A stretch of DNA of 64,000 nt. Source: Parvibaculum sp. GTDB taxonomy: Bacteria; Pseudomonadota; Alphaproteobacteria; Parvibaculales; Parvibaculaceae. The stretch is taken from positions 248,001 through 312,000 of the forward strand of contig NZ_JAUSBV010000008.1 of NCBI RefSeq assembly GCF_030651915.1. Reading direction: 5' to 3'. This document shows positions 24,888 through 35,781 of this stretch, one piece after another (positions within the stretch are counted from its first letter, which is position 1; the number at the start of each line of letters is the position of its first letter). Position numbers and translations under genes: made by a program. The notes under the pieces were generated by a model. The model did not search any database. It was not told the DNA's origin and saw only the letters and a list, made by a program, of their open reading frames with translations.

Positions 24888-26201
24888 ATGACCACGAAGA
24901 CCTTCGCGGATCTCGGCGTTGCCGAGCCGCTCTGCCGCGCTCTTGAAGCGCAGAACTACACCACTCCAACCCCCATTCAGGCCCAATCCATTCCGGCGCT
25001 CCTTCAGGGCCGCGATCTGCTGGGCCTTGCCCAGACCGGCACCGGAAAGACGGCGGCTTTTGTGCTTCCGATCCTGCAGCGTCTGGCCGCCAATCAGACC
25101 AAGCGCCCTGCCAAAGGCGCACATGTCGTGATTCTCGCGCCGACGCGCGAGCTCGCGGTTCAGATCGGCCAGAGCGTTGAAACCTATGGCCAGAACCTGA
25201 AGCTCCGCCACACCGTCATTTTCGGCGGCGTCAATCAGTTCCGTCAGGTGAAAGCCCTGGCTGGCGGCGTCGACATTCTGGTCGCGACGCCCGGCCGACT
25301 GCTTGATCTGATGAACCAGCGCCATGCCGATCTCCGTCAGGCCTCCGTACTGGTTCTGGACGAAGCAGACCGCATGCTCGACATGGGCTTCATCCACGAC
25401 GTCAAGAAGATCGTCGCGGTATTGCCGAAGACACGCCAGTCGCTGCTGTTCTCCGCCACCATGCCCTCGAACATCGAGCATCTGGCAGCTGAAATCCTCA
25501 ACGAGCCGGTACGCGTCGAAGTTCGGCCTGAGGTTATCACCGTCGACAAGGTCGACCAGCGCGTGCTGCATGTCGATGGCAAGCGCAAGCGCGAGCTTCT
25601 GGCAAAGCTGCTGGACGACAGCGAGTTGAGTCGCGTCATCGTTTTCACGCGCACCAAGCATTGCGCCAACCGCGTCAGCGAACAGCTCGAAAAGACGGGC
25701 ATCGCCGCCGAAGCCATTCACGGCAACAAATCGCAGGGCGCCCGCCAACGTGCCCTCGAACAGTTCCGCAATGGCAAGGCACGTGTGCTGGTTGCGACCG
25801 ACATTGCCGCGCGCGGCATCGATGTCACCGGAATCACGCATGTCATCAACTATGAATTGCCGAACGAGCCCGAAAGCTACGTTCATCGCATCGGCCGCAC
25901 CGCGCGCGCCGGCAAGAGCGGCATCGCAATCTCCTTCTGCGACTCTTCCGAGCGTTCGCATCTGAGAAGCATTGAAAAGCTGACCAAGCGGCCGCTCACC
26001 GTGGTCGCAACCACGGAATGGCTTGGCGATCAGGTCGCCGTGCCGATGAATGAGCCGTCGGACAACCGCCCAGCCCGCAATGGCCCGCGCGGCCCCCGGC
26101 ATCAGCCCGGCAAGCCGCGCCACTTCGGCAAGCCCGGTGCCGGCCGCGGCCGCCCGCAGAGCGGCCAGAAGCAGAGCCGCCGCCACGCCGCAGCACAGTA
26201 G
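24888..26201 (+). CDS. rhlE: DEAD-box RNA helicase, RhlE type
   Basis: 437 aa. Q-motif region GVAEPLCRALEAQNYTTPTPIQAQ, Walker A AQTGTGKTAAF, PTRELAVQ, DEADRMLDMGF, SATM, then helicase C motifs VFTRTKHC, ATDIAARGIDV and HRIGRTARAGK. The C-terminal ~60 residues are basic and Gly/Pro/Arg-rich, an RNA-binding tail typical of RhlE. Such helicases act in ribosome assembly, RNA decay and cold adaptation. ATG 24888 is used; the GTG at 24873 in the track is less likely. A terminator follows. Confidence 0.95.
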   Translation: MTTKTFADLGVAEPLCRALEAQNYTTPTPIQAQSIPALLQGRDLLGLAQTGTGKTAAFVLPILQRLAANQTKRPAKGAHVVILAPTRELAVQIGQSVETYGQNLKLRHTVIFGGVNQFRQVKALAGGVDILVATPGRLLDLMNQRHADLRQASVLVLDEADRMLDMGFIHDVKKIVAVLPKTRQSLLFSATMPSNIEHLAAEILNEPVRVEVRPEVITVDKVDQRVLHVDGKRKRELLAKLLDDSELSRVIVFTRTKHCANRVSEQLEKTGIAAEAIHGNKSQGARQRALEQFRNGKARVLVATDIAARGIDVTGITHVINYELPNEPESYVHRIGRTARAGKSGIAISFCDSSERSHLRSIEKLTKRPLTVVATTEWLGDQVAVPMNEPSDNRPARNGPRGPRHQPGKPRHFGKPGAGRGRPQSGQKQSRRHAAAQ

Positions 26202-26239
26202 AGCGGCGACCGCACAACAGCGGACAATTCTTTGCTATC

Positions 26240-26278
26240 GAAAATCGCCGCCTCGGGTCACTCTGAGGCGGTGTTTTC
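26240..26278 (+). terminator. Rho-independent terminator after rhlE
   Basis: CCGCCTC (26248-26254), 10-nt loop, GAGGCGG (26265-26271), then a TGTTTTC tract. Preceding AAAA can pair with the T-run to lengthen the stem. It lies 47 nt after the helicase stop and ends 18 nt before the lipoprotein gene. Confidence 0.8.
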
Positions 26279-26295
26279 ATATCCGGTCGATCGTC

Positions 26296-27135
26296 ATGCC
26301 GAAACGCCGTCAGAATTTTTTGTCCCCGGCCATCCTACTTCTGCTTGTCGCTTGCGGCACACCCGCACCCGCCGACCGCAAGGAAAGCGCCGAGGCGATG
26401 GCGACCGGCAATATGGTCCCCGCCTACCTCCAGACACGGCAATTCGACCTCTACAGCCTCAGCCGCACAAACGACCCGCAGGACCTGCTCGTCGTCTATA
26501 TCGAGGGCGACGGGCTCGCATGGCTGCGCATCGACGAGGCGTCGCCTGATCCGACACCCGTGACGCCGACGGCGCTCAGACTGGCGCTGGCGGACGGCGC
26601 GCCGGCGGTTGCTTATCTTGCCCGCCCTTGCCAGTTCACGGATGAAGCCCACAGGCGCAATTGCCGTACCGCCTTTTGGACAAGCCACCGCTACGGCGAA
26701 GACGTCGTCGCGGCGACAAACGAGGCGCTCGATATGCTGAAGCGGCGCACGGGCGCACAACGCCTCGGCCTTGTCGGCTTTTCGGGTGGCGGCGCTATCG
26801 CCGCGCTCGTCGCGGCACGGCGAGGCGATGTGGCGTGGCTGAAAACGGTGGCGGCACCGCTCGATACCGACGCCTTTGCGCGCCACCACGGCGTGGCACC
26901 GCTGACCCAATCGTTGAACCCGGCAGACATTGCCGCGACGCTTGCCAGCCTGCCCCAGCTTCATCTTGCCGGCGCCGACGACAGGATTGTGCCTGCTGCG
27001 ACCGGCAACGCGTACATGACACGCCTTCGGGATTCGCGCTGCGCCTCGCTGCGTATCCTGCCCGGCACCGGCCATCATGACGGTTGGGAAACGAGGTGGC
27101 CCGACCTTGCCCAGGAAACGCCAATCTGTCGCTAA
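26296..27135 (+). CDS. Alpha/beta-hydrolase lipoprotein
   Basis: 279 aa. N-terminal KRRQNFLSPAILLLLVACG is a lipoprotein signal with lipobox LVAC, so the protein is probably anchored in a membrane by Cys 20. The hydrolase core shows the nucleophile elbow GFSGGGAI, an acid in GADDRIVP and the terminal His in GTGHHDGW, a plausible Ser-Asp-His triad. The track frame begins inside rhlE; ATG 26296 precedes the signal peptide. Substrate unknown. Confidence 0.82.
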   Translation: MPKRRQNFLSPAILLLLVACGTPAPADRKESAEAMATGNMVPAYLQTRQFDLYSLSRTNDPQDLLVVYIEGDGLAWLRIDEASPDPTPVTPTALRLALADGAPAVAYLARPCQFTDEAHRRNCRTAFWTSHRYGEDVVAATNEALDMLKRRTGAQRLGLVGFSGGGAIAALVAARRGDVAWLKTVAAPLDTDAFARHHGVAPLTQSLNPADIAATLASLPQLHLAGADDRIVPAATGNAYMTRLRDSRCASLRILPGTGHHDGWETRWPDLAQETPICR

Positions 27136-27155
27136 CATCGACCACGCATCGATCA

Positions 27156-27174
27156 GATGCCTCGCACGGGCATC
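27156..27174. terminator. Hairpin between convergent genes
   Basis: GATGCC-7 nt-GGCATC lies 20 nt after the lipoprotein gene. There is no T-tract, so intrinsic termination is uncertain. Confidence 0.3.
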
Positions 27175-27230
27175 ACAGACCCGTTGGCCGACAGCACTGA
27201 ACGGCGGCGCCCGGTTTCATGCCGGGAAAT

Positions 27231-29234
27231 TCAGCCCTTGATGAGATTCAAGATGCTCAGCAGCATCGGTTCGAGCCGTCTCGCGCCGGCCGGGCTCAAA
27301 TGGTCGTCATCCACATAAAGCGCCATCTGGTGTTCTGACCCACGGCAGACCTCCGCGTCGCACAACACCAGATGCGGATAAAACACGCTCACGCCTTCCA
27401 TACGCTCAAGCTCGGCGAGAACGGGTAAAACACCAAGCTGGCGCCGGTCGAAATCAGCCCGCGCGTTGACGATATCGCCAGTTCTCCCTTTCATGGCGGC
27501 CTTGACGAAGGCGGCCGGCAGATTGACATCAAGCTCGGGCACAGGCCCGACGATGATAACGCGCTTGCCCGAGGCGCGAATTTTCTCAACGGTTTCGACA
27601 AGAAGCCGCCCAAAGGTTTCACGGTTTGCGTCTTGATCGTTCTCGACAAACCGGGGCAGACTCGTCGGACGTTCGTTTGGAGACGGCGTTCCCTCCGCGT
27701 AAAGCCCCCAGCGGCCAATCAGAACCACATCCGAAATGTCGGGATCGTGAAGGAGCCTTTCGACTTCGCTCGGTCCTGCAAGGCAGTTTCGAAATTGCCG
27801 CCCTTGCCCTTCAAGGCCGAAGAGCGGCACGCAACCGCCGCGCCCGATATTGAAACCCGATAGCTCCGCCGCCGTTGCCAATTGAGCGACCAGCGGCGCG
27901 ATCGTCGCCTTGTGAGAATCACCCCACAGCATGAAAGAAGGTGTCGCAGTCGGCGCGCCGATGGCGCAATCGGCGGCCGTGCGCGCCCGAACGCCTTCCT
28001 CGCCAAAACTGCACAATCCACCCGAAACCACCCGCGTGGGCGTCGCACGTGCCAGCGCCGCAACTTCCGGCGCCAGCCGGCCCGGGAGACCTTTCCCGTC
28101 GACGATCAATTCTCTTGCGCCCAGGCACAGCAAAATGGCGGCAAGTCCGCCGGCGAAGACGACTTTGCGCGTCACCGGTGGACCGGCATTGCGCGCCGGC
28201 TGCTCCACGAAGCGGTAGGTGAGCGCCGAAAGACCAAAAGCGACGATGAGAAGGCCCACGCGGTGCCAGACTTCAAGCGATGCGCCGAATTCATATTCGG
28301 CGAAGGCAAGCAAAGGCCAGTGCCACAGGTAGAGCGAATAGGAGACCTTGCCCACATAGACGACCGGACGCTGCGAGAGCAGGCGTGCCGTCGCCGTTGA
28401 TCCGGAATTCATGGAGGAATGAATGAGAAGCATGGTACCGACGACCGGTACCAGTGCAGCGAAACCGGGAAATGGCGTCCGCTCGGAATAGAACAGAACC
28501 GCAAAGATGATCAGCGCAAGACCCGCCGTGCCCAGAACCTCGTTGATGCGCCGATGTTGGACGACGGGAACGAGTCCCATGGCGAGTGCAACACCACCCA
28601 TGAGTTCAAACGCGCGCGAATGTGGAAGATAGAAGGCCCATCGGGCTTGTGTGGCCACGCCCCACATCGAGACGGCGAGGGAGGCGGCGAACAAGGCGAC
28701 GAAGATCGGCGTTCTCCATGGCCGCAACTGCCGCGCGAACAGTAGGAGAGCGAATGGCGCGACCAGATAAAATTGCTCTTCGACACCGAGTGACCATGTG
28801 TGCAGCAACGGCTGCGTCTCGGCGGCCGGTGCGAAATAGCCGGCCTGATGGGAAAAATGGAAATTCGAAAAGAAAGCCATCGCGGCAATGATCGATCGGC
28901 CGAACAACACGTAGTCGGCCGGGGCAAGAAGAACCGCACCCGCAGCCGCGGAAGCCGCTATTACCAGGAACAGGGCGGGAAAGATGCGCCGTATACGCCG
29001 TTCGTAGAAACGGGCGAGGTTGAACTTTTTTTCCGCCTCCTCCTTCAGGATAATGGAAGCAATCAGGTAGCCCGAGATGACGAAGAAGATGTCCACCCCC
29101 ACGAAACCGCCAGGCATGATACCAACTTTGGCGTGGAAGATGATCACAGCAAGAACCGCAACAGCCCTCAGCCCGTCGATGTCCGGCCTCCATGCGAGTG
29201 CCGAACCTTGATGTTGCCAAACTCTCTTCGTCAT
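27231..29234 (-). CDS. AT3 acyltransferase fused to SGNH domain (OafA/YrhL family)
   Basis: 667 aa. Ten or so membrane helices form the acyltransferase-3 domain; it opens with WRPDIDGLRAVAVLAVIIFHA, containing the usual R/H catalytic region, followed by VGVDIFFVISGYLI. The C-terminal ~250 residues are an extracytoplasmic SGNH domain: LWGDSHKA (GDSH, around 435) and DDDHLSPAG (DxxH, around 640). These enzymes O-acetylate surface glycans such as lipopolysaccharide or capsule. I use ATG 29234; the track's 29279 has no clear ribosome-binding site. Confidence 0.92.
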   Translation of the reverse strand: MTKRVWQHQGSALAWRPDIDGLRAVAVLAVIIFHAKVGIMPGGFVGVDIFFVISGYLIASIILKEEAEKKFNLARFYERRIRRIFPALFLVIAASAAAGAVLLAPADYVLFGRSIIAAMAFFSNFHFSHQAGYFAPAAETQPLLHTWSLGVEEQFYLVAPFALLLFARQLRPWRTPIFVALFAASLAVSMWGVATQARWAFYLPHSRAFELMGGVALAMGLVPVVQHRRINEVLGTAGLALIIFAVLFYSERTPFPGFAALVPVVGTMLLIHSSMNSGSTATARLLSQRPVVYVGKVSYSLYLWHWPLLAFAEYEFGASLEVWHRVGLLIVAFGLSALTYRFVEQPARNAGPPVTRKVVFAGGLAAILLCLGARELIVDGKGLPGRLAPEVAALARATPTRVVSGGLCSFGEEGVRARTAADCAIGAPTATPSFMLWGDSHKATIAPLVAQLATAAELSGFNIGRGGCVPLFGLEGQGRQFRNCLAGPSEVERLLHDPDISDVVLIGRWGLYAEGTPSPNERPTSLPRFVENDQDANRETFGRLLVETVEKIRASGKRVIIVGPVPELDVNLPAAFVKAAMKGRTGDIVNARADFDRRQLGVLPVLAELERMEGVSVFYPHLVLCDAEVCRGSEHQMALYVDDDHLSPAGARRLEPMLLSILNLIKG

Positions 29235-29471
29235 TGGGGGTCCCACGAGACAAGCGACGTACAATTTTGGGCGAAGCACGCCGGAATATCCATCGCTGTT
29301 TCATCCGCAAACCGCTGGTTGCGGTCGGTTCGCGCCCGGGACGAAAACGCCGTCCAAAAACCCTCTTGGTGCACCCTGATCGTCTCGCTCGGCAGCGCCG
29401 TCTTCGGCAGACGCCATGCACCCGCAGCGAACCGCACAGGCTGTTACCTCTCATATTTCGGAATTGAGAAC

Positions 29472-29490
29472 GCTGCCAAAAATAGGCAGC
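29472..29490 (-). terminator. Hairpin downstream of tRNA-Lys
   Basis: On the minus strand GCTGCC-7 nt-GGCAGC begins 19 nt past the tRNA CCA end. The T-run is in the loop, followed by GTTCTC, so termination is only probable. Confidence 0.4.
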
Positions 29491-29508
29491 GCAGGTCCCG
29501 GACTTGCT

Positions 29509-29584
<76 letters not shown>

Positions 29585-29740
29585 GCCGTGCCGCCGGACA
29601 TAGCGCCGGGGGCGACCGGTGGAAACCACCATCCCGGCCACGTGTGACGTGGGGGAGCGGTGCCTATAGCAAAGGAAAGAGGACCTGTCCAGCAGCCCTC
29701 TCCACCGACCAAAGGCGGCGCCCCGAAAGGTCGGCCGTTG

Positions 29741-30889
29741 TCACCAGAAGGCGCTGGGCCCGCGTGAGATTTCGACGTTGCGATGGATATAAACACTCAT
29801 CAGCAAGCCCAAAGCGAACATCAGAGACAGCATGGCCGTGCCGCCATAGGACACCAGCGGCAATGGCACGCCGACGACGGGCAGCAACCCCATCACCATC
29901 GCGGAATTGATGAAAACATAGAGAAAGAACGTCATCGACACGCCGATAGCCAGCAACCGGCCAAACTGGTTGCGGCACTGCATCGCCACATTGAGCGAGA
30001 ACATCAGCACGATGAAATAGAGCACCAGCAACACAAGCCCGCCCACAAGGCCAAGCTCCTCACCCAGCATCGTGAAAATGAAGTCGGTATGCTTTTCGGG
30101 CAGGAAATTGAGTTGGCTTTGCGTGCCCTCCATAAACCCTTTGCCAAAAACCCCGCCGGCACCGAGGGCGATCTTGGATTGCAGAATGTGATAGCCCGCG
30201 CCCAAGGGATCGCGCTCCGGATCGAGAAAAGTAAAAACGCGATTCTTCTGGTAGTCATGCAGCCGGCTCCAGACGACCGGCACGGTCGCGAGCACGATGA
30301 TTCCGGACAAGATGAAATAGCGCCAGCGCAATCCAGCCGCGAAGAACAGGATCGCACCTGACGCCACCAGGAGGATCGCGGTACCAAGATCAGGCTGCAG
30401 GACAACAAGGCCGACCGGCACAGCAATCAATAAAACCGGGATGACGAGATTGCGCAGCCGCGACACTTCCTCAAGCGTCAACCCGTGAAAATAGCGCGCC
30501 AACGCCATCAGCAGCGTCACCTTCATCACTTCGGACGGTTGCACCTGGACAAATCCGAGATTGAGCCAGCGCTGGGCGCCCATGCCGGTGAAACCCACAA
30601 TCTCGACCGCAACCAACATGGCAAGCGCTACGCCGTACAGCGGATAGGCGAGCCGCATCCAGAGACGCAGATCGATCATCGCAACAATCAATAAAATGCA
30701 AACGCCAACTCCGAAACGCAACGCCTGCCTGTAGGCCCATGGCGAAAAACTGCCCTCGGCGACCGAGTAAAGCATCGCGAATCCGATCGACGCGATCAGC
30801 ACCAGCAACAACAAGAATCCCCAATTGAACTCAATGAGCTTGTCGGTGAGTCGCATTTCACGACCGGTGAAGCGCCTGAGATCGAGCAT
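29741..30889 (-). CDS. rodA: RodA peptidoglycan glycosyltransferase (SEDS family)
   Basis: 382 aa with about ten membrane helices. Characteristic SEDS segments include GAQRWLNLGFVQVQPSEVMKV, LVVLQPDLGTAI, and the C-terminal PVVGVPLPLVSYGGTAMLSLM. RodA polymerises glycan strands during cell elongation together with PBP2. The ATG shares one base with the stop of mrdA (TGATG), so synthesis of the pair is coupled. It is the last gene of the mreB-mreC-mreD-mrdA-rodA set. Confidence 0.97.
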   Translation of the reverse strand: MLDLRRFTGREMRLTDKLIEFNWGFLLLLVLIASIGFAMLYSVAEGSFSPWAYRQALRFGVGVCILLIVAMIDLRLWMRLAYPLYGVALAMLVAVEIVGFTGMGAQRWLNLGFVQVQPSEVMKVTLLMALARYFHGLTLEEVSRLRNLVIPVLLIAVPVGLVVLQPDLGTAILLVASGAILFFAAGLRWRYFILSGIIVLATVPVVWSRLHDYQKNRVFTFLDPERDPLGAGYHILQSKIALGAGGVFGKGFMEGTQSQLNFLPEKHTDFIFTMLGEELGLVGGLVLLVLYFIVLMFSLNVAMQCRNQFGRLLAIGVSMTFFLYVFINSAMVMGLLPVVGVPLPLVSYGGTAMLSLMFALGLLMSVYIHRNVEISRGPSAFW

Positions 30890-32775
30890 CAGCCTTCCCT
30901 CGTCTTGCCGTCAGCGCGCGATGGCACCGTGGCTTGTGGCCGTTCGGGGTTGCGGATCAAAACTTCGCGCATGATGTCGCGTGCGACAGGTGCGGCGGCA
31001 CCTGATCCCGATCCGCCATGCTCGATGATGACAGACATGGCATACCGGGGGGCATGAACGGGCGCATAGCAGACAAAGAGCGCATGATCGCGAAACCGCC
31101 ACTCGAGTTGGTCGTTTCGCAACACGCCGGTCGACCGCTCGGCGCGGCTGATCCGCCGAACCTGCGCCGTACCGGTCTTGCCGGCGAGCTCCATCCCCGG
31201 ATCTGGAATCCGCGAGCGAAACGCCGTGCCGCCCGCTTCATTCGAAACGGCGTTCATGCCGTCACAGGCGACTTTCAATGCCGCTTCGCTGACACCAATC
31301 GCTGCGGGTCGCGGCGTCGGCAACAATTGTCCGCCAATGGCGCGAGTCAGTCGAGGCTTTACGGCGTAGCCGCCATTGGCAAGCCGCGCCGTCATCACAG
31401 CGAGTTGCAGCGGCGTCGCAAGCAAATAGCCCTGACCAATGCCGGCAATCACCGTTTCGCCCTGGTGCCACGGCTCGCCGCGCGTCGCGCGCTTCCAGTC
31501 GGGTGTCGGCACGAGGCCTGCTTTTTCACCTGGCACTTCGAACCCGTAGGTCTCACCCAGACCGAACTTCCGCGACATCTCGGCAATGGCATTGATGCCG
31601 ATACGCCGTGCGACATCATAGAAGAAGACGTCGCAGGAATACTTGATCGCCTGATGCATGTTCATGGCGCCGTGCCCGCCCTTCTTCCAGCAATGGAAGA
31701 CGTGACTTCCCAGCGAATAATGCCCCGGGCACACGACGCGCTGCGCGGGGTTGATTCCCGCCTCAACAGCTGCTGCCGCCACCACCATCTTGAACGTCGA
31801 ACCGGGCGGGTACATGCCGGCCAGCGACTTGTTGATGAGCGGCTTGTATTCATTGTCGACCAGCGCACGCCATTGCTCGTTGCTCAGGCCCATATTGAAC
31901 TGGTTCGGGTCATAGGCGGGCGCCGATACAAAGGACAGCACGTCGCCAGAATGAATGTCCATGACGACGGAACCCGCAGACTCACCCTTCAGCCGGTCCC
32001 ACGCAAACCTTTGAATATCCATATCGAGCGTCAGGACGACCTCGTCGCCCGGTTTGCCGGGGTCTTTGGCAAGCTCGCGGATCACGCGACCATAGGCGTT
32101 GACTTCGACATGGCTGGAGCCCGCCGTTCCGCGCAGCTCCTTGTCGTAGGTTTTTTCGATCCCTTCCTTGCCGATACGAAAACCCGGCAGACGCAGCAAC
32201 TGCCGATCGGTCTGCGCGTCGGACATGTCCTTCTCGGATACGGCCGCAACATAGCCCATGATGTGCGCGAGTTCCTCGCCATAGGCATAGTCGCGCGTCT
32301 CGCCGACATCGGGAATGATCCCTGCGAGATCTGGTTCGTTGATATTGACCTGCGCAAATTGGTCCCAGGTCAATCCTTCGGCGACGGTCACCGGCATGAA
32401 GCGCGGCGAACGCTGCACATCGCGCAGAATCCGCCTGCGGGTAAAATCGTTGATCTCGACGATCCGCGACAACCTGTCGAGCGTCGCCTCGATATCCGGT
32501 GTTTGTTCGGAGATCATCATCGCGCGGTAGTTCTGGCGATTGGACGCCAGCACGCGCCCGTAACGGTCGACAATATTGCCCCTGAGCGGCGCCAGAAGCC
32601 GCATGCTGACCCGGTTTTCTTCGGCCAGCATCGTGTATTGGTCCGACTTCAGAACTTGCAGATAGTACATGCGCCCGGCGAGCACCACGAAAGCAACGCC
32701 TTGAATCCCGCCCAACAGCGCCGCGCGCCGCGTGAAGGTCTGATATCGATTGCTGTCGCGTCCGCTTATTTGCAT
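30889..32775 (-). CDS. mrdA: Penicillin-binding protein 2
   Basis: 628 aa class B PBP. A single N-terminal membrane anchor (ALLGGIQGVAFVVLAGRMYYL) is followed by the pedestal domain and a transpeptidase domain with SxxK as PPGSTFKM (around 330), SxN position SCDVFFY, and GKTGTAQ (around 535). It crosslinks peptidoglycan made by RodA in the elongasome. The start MQISGRDSNRYQTF lies 23 nt after mreD's stop. The C-terminal tail is short and polar. Confidence 0.96.
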   Translation of the reverse strand: MQISGRDSNRYQTFTRRAALLGGIQGVAFVVLAGRMYYLQVLKSDQYTMLAEENRVSMRLLAPLRGNIVDRYGRVLASNRQNYRAMMISEQTPDIEATLDRLSRIVEINDFTRRRILRDVQRSPRFMPVTVAEGLTWDQFAQVNINEPDLAGIIPDVGETRDYAYGEELAHIMGYVAAVSEKDMSDAQTDRQLLRLPGFRIGKEGIEKTYDKELRGTAGSSHVEVNAYGRVIRELAKDPGKPGDEVVLTLDMDIQRFAWDRLKGESAGSVVMDIHSGDVLSFVSAPAYDPNQFNMGLSNEQWRALVDNEYKPLINKSLAGMYPPGSTFKMVVAAAAVEAGINPAQRVVCPGHYSLGSHVFHCWKKGGHGAMNMHQAIKYSCDVFFYDVARRIGINAIAEMSRKFGLGETYGFEVPGEKAGLVPTPDWKRATRGEPWHQGETVIAGIGQGYLLATPLQLAVMTARLANGGYAVKPRLTRAIGGQLLPTPRPAAIGVSEAALKVACDGMNAVSNEAGGTAFRSRIPDPGMELAGKTGTAQVRRISRAERSTGVLRNDQLEWRFRDHALFVCYAPVHAPRYAMSVIIEHGGSGSGAAAPVARDIMREVLIRNPERPQATVPSRADGKTREG

Positions 32776-32798
32776 GTGTCACGCCCCATCGTTCTGCC

Positions 32799-33332
32799 TC
32801 AGCTTCCCGGCAAAACGCGCGCCTGAACCCGTCCAAAAATCATAGCGAAGATCGGGAAGATCGCCACCGTCAAAACCATGTGTTGCATCAATGAAGATGG
32901 GGGAACCGGCCTCCCGTAGTATATCGACACAACCGCCCAAGAAATCGCGCCGGTGAACACCGCAACAACAAGAAAACCGAACCAGAAGACCGCAAAGGGA
33001 GCGTTGACCACAAGCGGCCGCTGCGAGATCACAACGGCATAGATGAGAACATAGACAAACGCCCAGAGCCCGATAATGCCGCCTGACAAAAGATCGAAGA
33101 CAAGGCCGACTGTGAAAACCGCCAGAGGCGGAAACATTTCGGGTCGCACGATCGCCCAGTAATATATCGCCATCAGCGCAAATGCTGGCGTCAACGAGGA
33201 ACCGAAAATGCGGCCAAGCGGCACAAAAGAAAGCAGGACGCAAACAAGCCCCATGACAAACGGCGCAACGACCATGAAGACGCGGCCCGCGCGGGCGGCC
33301 GGTGTCGGCGAATAGGGCTCGAGACGGACCAT
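32799..33332 (-). CDS. mreD: Rod shape-determining protein MreD
   Basis: 177 aa with five or six membrane helices and little else, the normal size and composition of MreD (FPPLAVFTVGLVFDLLSGGIIGLWAFVYVL is the best-conserved part). The membrane partner of MreC. It starts three bases after the mreC stop and is followed closely by mrdA. Identification rests on position as much as on sequence. Confidence 0.93.
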   Translation of the reverse strand: MVRLEPYSPTPAARAGRVFMVVAPFVMGLVCVLLSFVPLGRIFGSSLTPAFALMAIYYWAIVRPEMFPPLAVFTVGLVFDLLSGGIIGLWAFVYVLIYAVVISQRPLVVNAPFAVFWFGFLVVAVFTGAISWAVVSIYYGRPVPPSSLMQHMVLTVAIFPIFAMIFGRVQARVLPGS

Positions 33333-33335
33333 GCG

Positions 33336-34259
33336 CTACTCCGTTCCGGTCGAATTCGCGGCAGCCGAGGCCGCCGAATCGGCGCTGGACGAAATCGGCG
33401 GGCCCTTCAGCACGTCGGGTGGATCTTGCCGCTCGACCTGCGAAGGGAATTCGTATTGAAGGACTCGCACAAAATTGAGTCGCCCCCGGTCGGCGAATGT
33501 CTGAACACGCAAGTTACCATCACTGGTTTGTATGACGAGACCAACCGGCAGACCTTGCGGGATGAGCCCGCCGTCGCCTGACGTAACAACCCGGTCACCC
33601 GGCGAGATGGCGCTGATATTCGTCAGATATTCAAGGCGCGGCCACTCGGTATTGTCGCCCGCCAGTACCGCCTTGTAGTGCGCCGGCTCGATCACGACAG
33701 GGATACGGCTGTTGAGGTCGGTCAGCAGCAGCACACGGCTCGCCTTTGGGCCGGTCGACACGATGCGTCCGACCAGACCATCCGTATCGACGACGGCCTG
33801 TCCACTCTTTGCACCCTGCTCGCGCCCGACATTGACCAGAACGGTATCGACAAAGGGACCACCCGCATCCGAAACGGCGCGACCGGTTACATAGTTGATG
33901 GATGGATCGATCTGGACATTGAGCAACGCTTCGTAGCGCGCAACGCGCGCCTCGAGGTTGAGCGCCATCTCCTTCCAGGCGAGCAAGCGCGCATTCTCGG
34001 CCCTCAGCCGTTCGTTCTCGTCAAACACATAGGCATATTCGTCGGTGCGTTCGATCACGCGCCGTGCGGCGGCCACTGGCCGCGATGCGACCTCCAGCAG
34101 CGGCGCAGCCAGATCCGTAACGACCTGTCGCGCCCGATCGAAGACATAAGTTTCGGCACGGCCGAGCAGGAGCAGTGCGGCAGCCAGCGTCAGCATGAAG
34201 ACAAGCGAGATTCTATGGGAAAACTCGCGGAACGGCAGCGCTGTCCGGTTCGGGTCCAT
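33336..34259 (-). CDS. mreC: Rod shape-determining protein MreC
   Basis: 307 aa. N-terminal membrane anchor (LVFMLTLAAALLLLGRA), a coiled-coil stretch (about 65-105, DENERLRAENARLLAWKEMALNLEARV) and a beta-rich periplasmic core with INYVTGRAVSDAGGPFVDTVLVNVG and DGLVGRIV. MreC organises PBP2 and RodA in the periplasm. The C-terminal tail is polar, Ser/Ala/Pro-rich. It lies 81 nt after mreB. Confidence 0.95.
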   Translation of the reverse strand: MDPNRTALPFREFSHRISLVFMLTLAAALLLLGRAETYVFDRARQVVTDLAAPLLEVASRPVAAARRVIERTDEYAYVFDENERLRAENARLLAWKEMALNLEARVARYEALLNVQIDPSINYVTGRAVSDAGGPFVDTVLVNVGREQGAKSGQAVVDTDGLVGRIVSTGPKASRVLLLTDLNSRIPVVIEPAHYKAVLAGDNTEWPRLEYLTNISAISPGDRVVTSGDGGLIPQGLPVGLVIQTSDGNLRVQTFADRGRLNFVRVLQYEFPSQVERQDPPDVLKGPPISSSADSAASAAANSTGTE

Positions 34260-34340
34260 TACAACTTATTGCTCTCTCGTTGCCGGCCGGCCCACCTTGC
34301 TTCTACCTTTCGCGTTCCATGAATGGAACAGGCTTGCGCC

Positions 34341-35432
<1,092 letters not shown>

Positions 35433-35471
35433 CTACGAATTTCAGAGCTTCGCCACTTAGGGTGGCTTTTT

Positions 35472-35479
35472 GGTTAATG
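35472..35479 (-). promoter_or_regulatory. CtrA half-site (TTAACC) before mreB
   Basis: Minus strand TTAACCAA, about 95 nt before the mreB start, one base short of the TTAACCAT form of CtrA sites. Confidence 0.3.
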
Positions 35480-35681
35480 CGTCGTCAAAAATTACCGCCG
35501 CACGTCCGGCGCCGACGGCAAGCGTCAAAAACAATCAGGAAGACACCCTCATCGATTCTTCAGCCTACGAATGTCGTGGGTCGAAACTGTGGCGAGATCG
35601 CAACTGGAAACGGCACCAATGGCCTCGATACGCGCAACAACTCCCGCTACCGGCATCGCGCCAATCGCAGCGGCCGGAAAA

Positions 35682-35696
35682 TTAAGAGCGCGTTAA
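35682..35696. promoter_or_regulatory. Full CtrA-type site TTAA-N7-TTAA
   Basis: TTAA-gagcgcg-TTAA matches the alphaproteobacterial CtrA consensus exactly. It is 301 nt upstream of mreB and 86 nt past the LysR gene stop, in the only long intergenic region ahead of the elongation genes. Confidence 0.5.
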
Positions 35697-35781
35697 GGCC
35701 AACCCGTCCCGCATCTGCACGGGATTCTTATGCCAGAACGTGACGAAAACGCAATGGCAAAGACAGAATTTTCGCGGCTTT

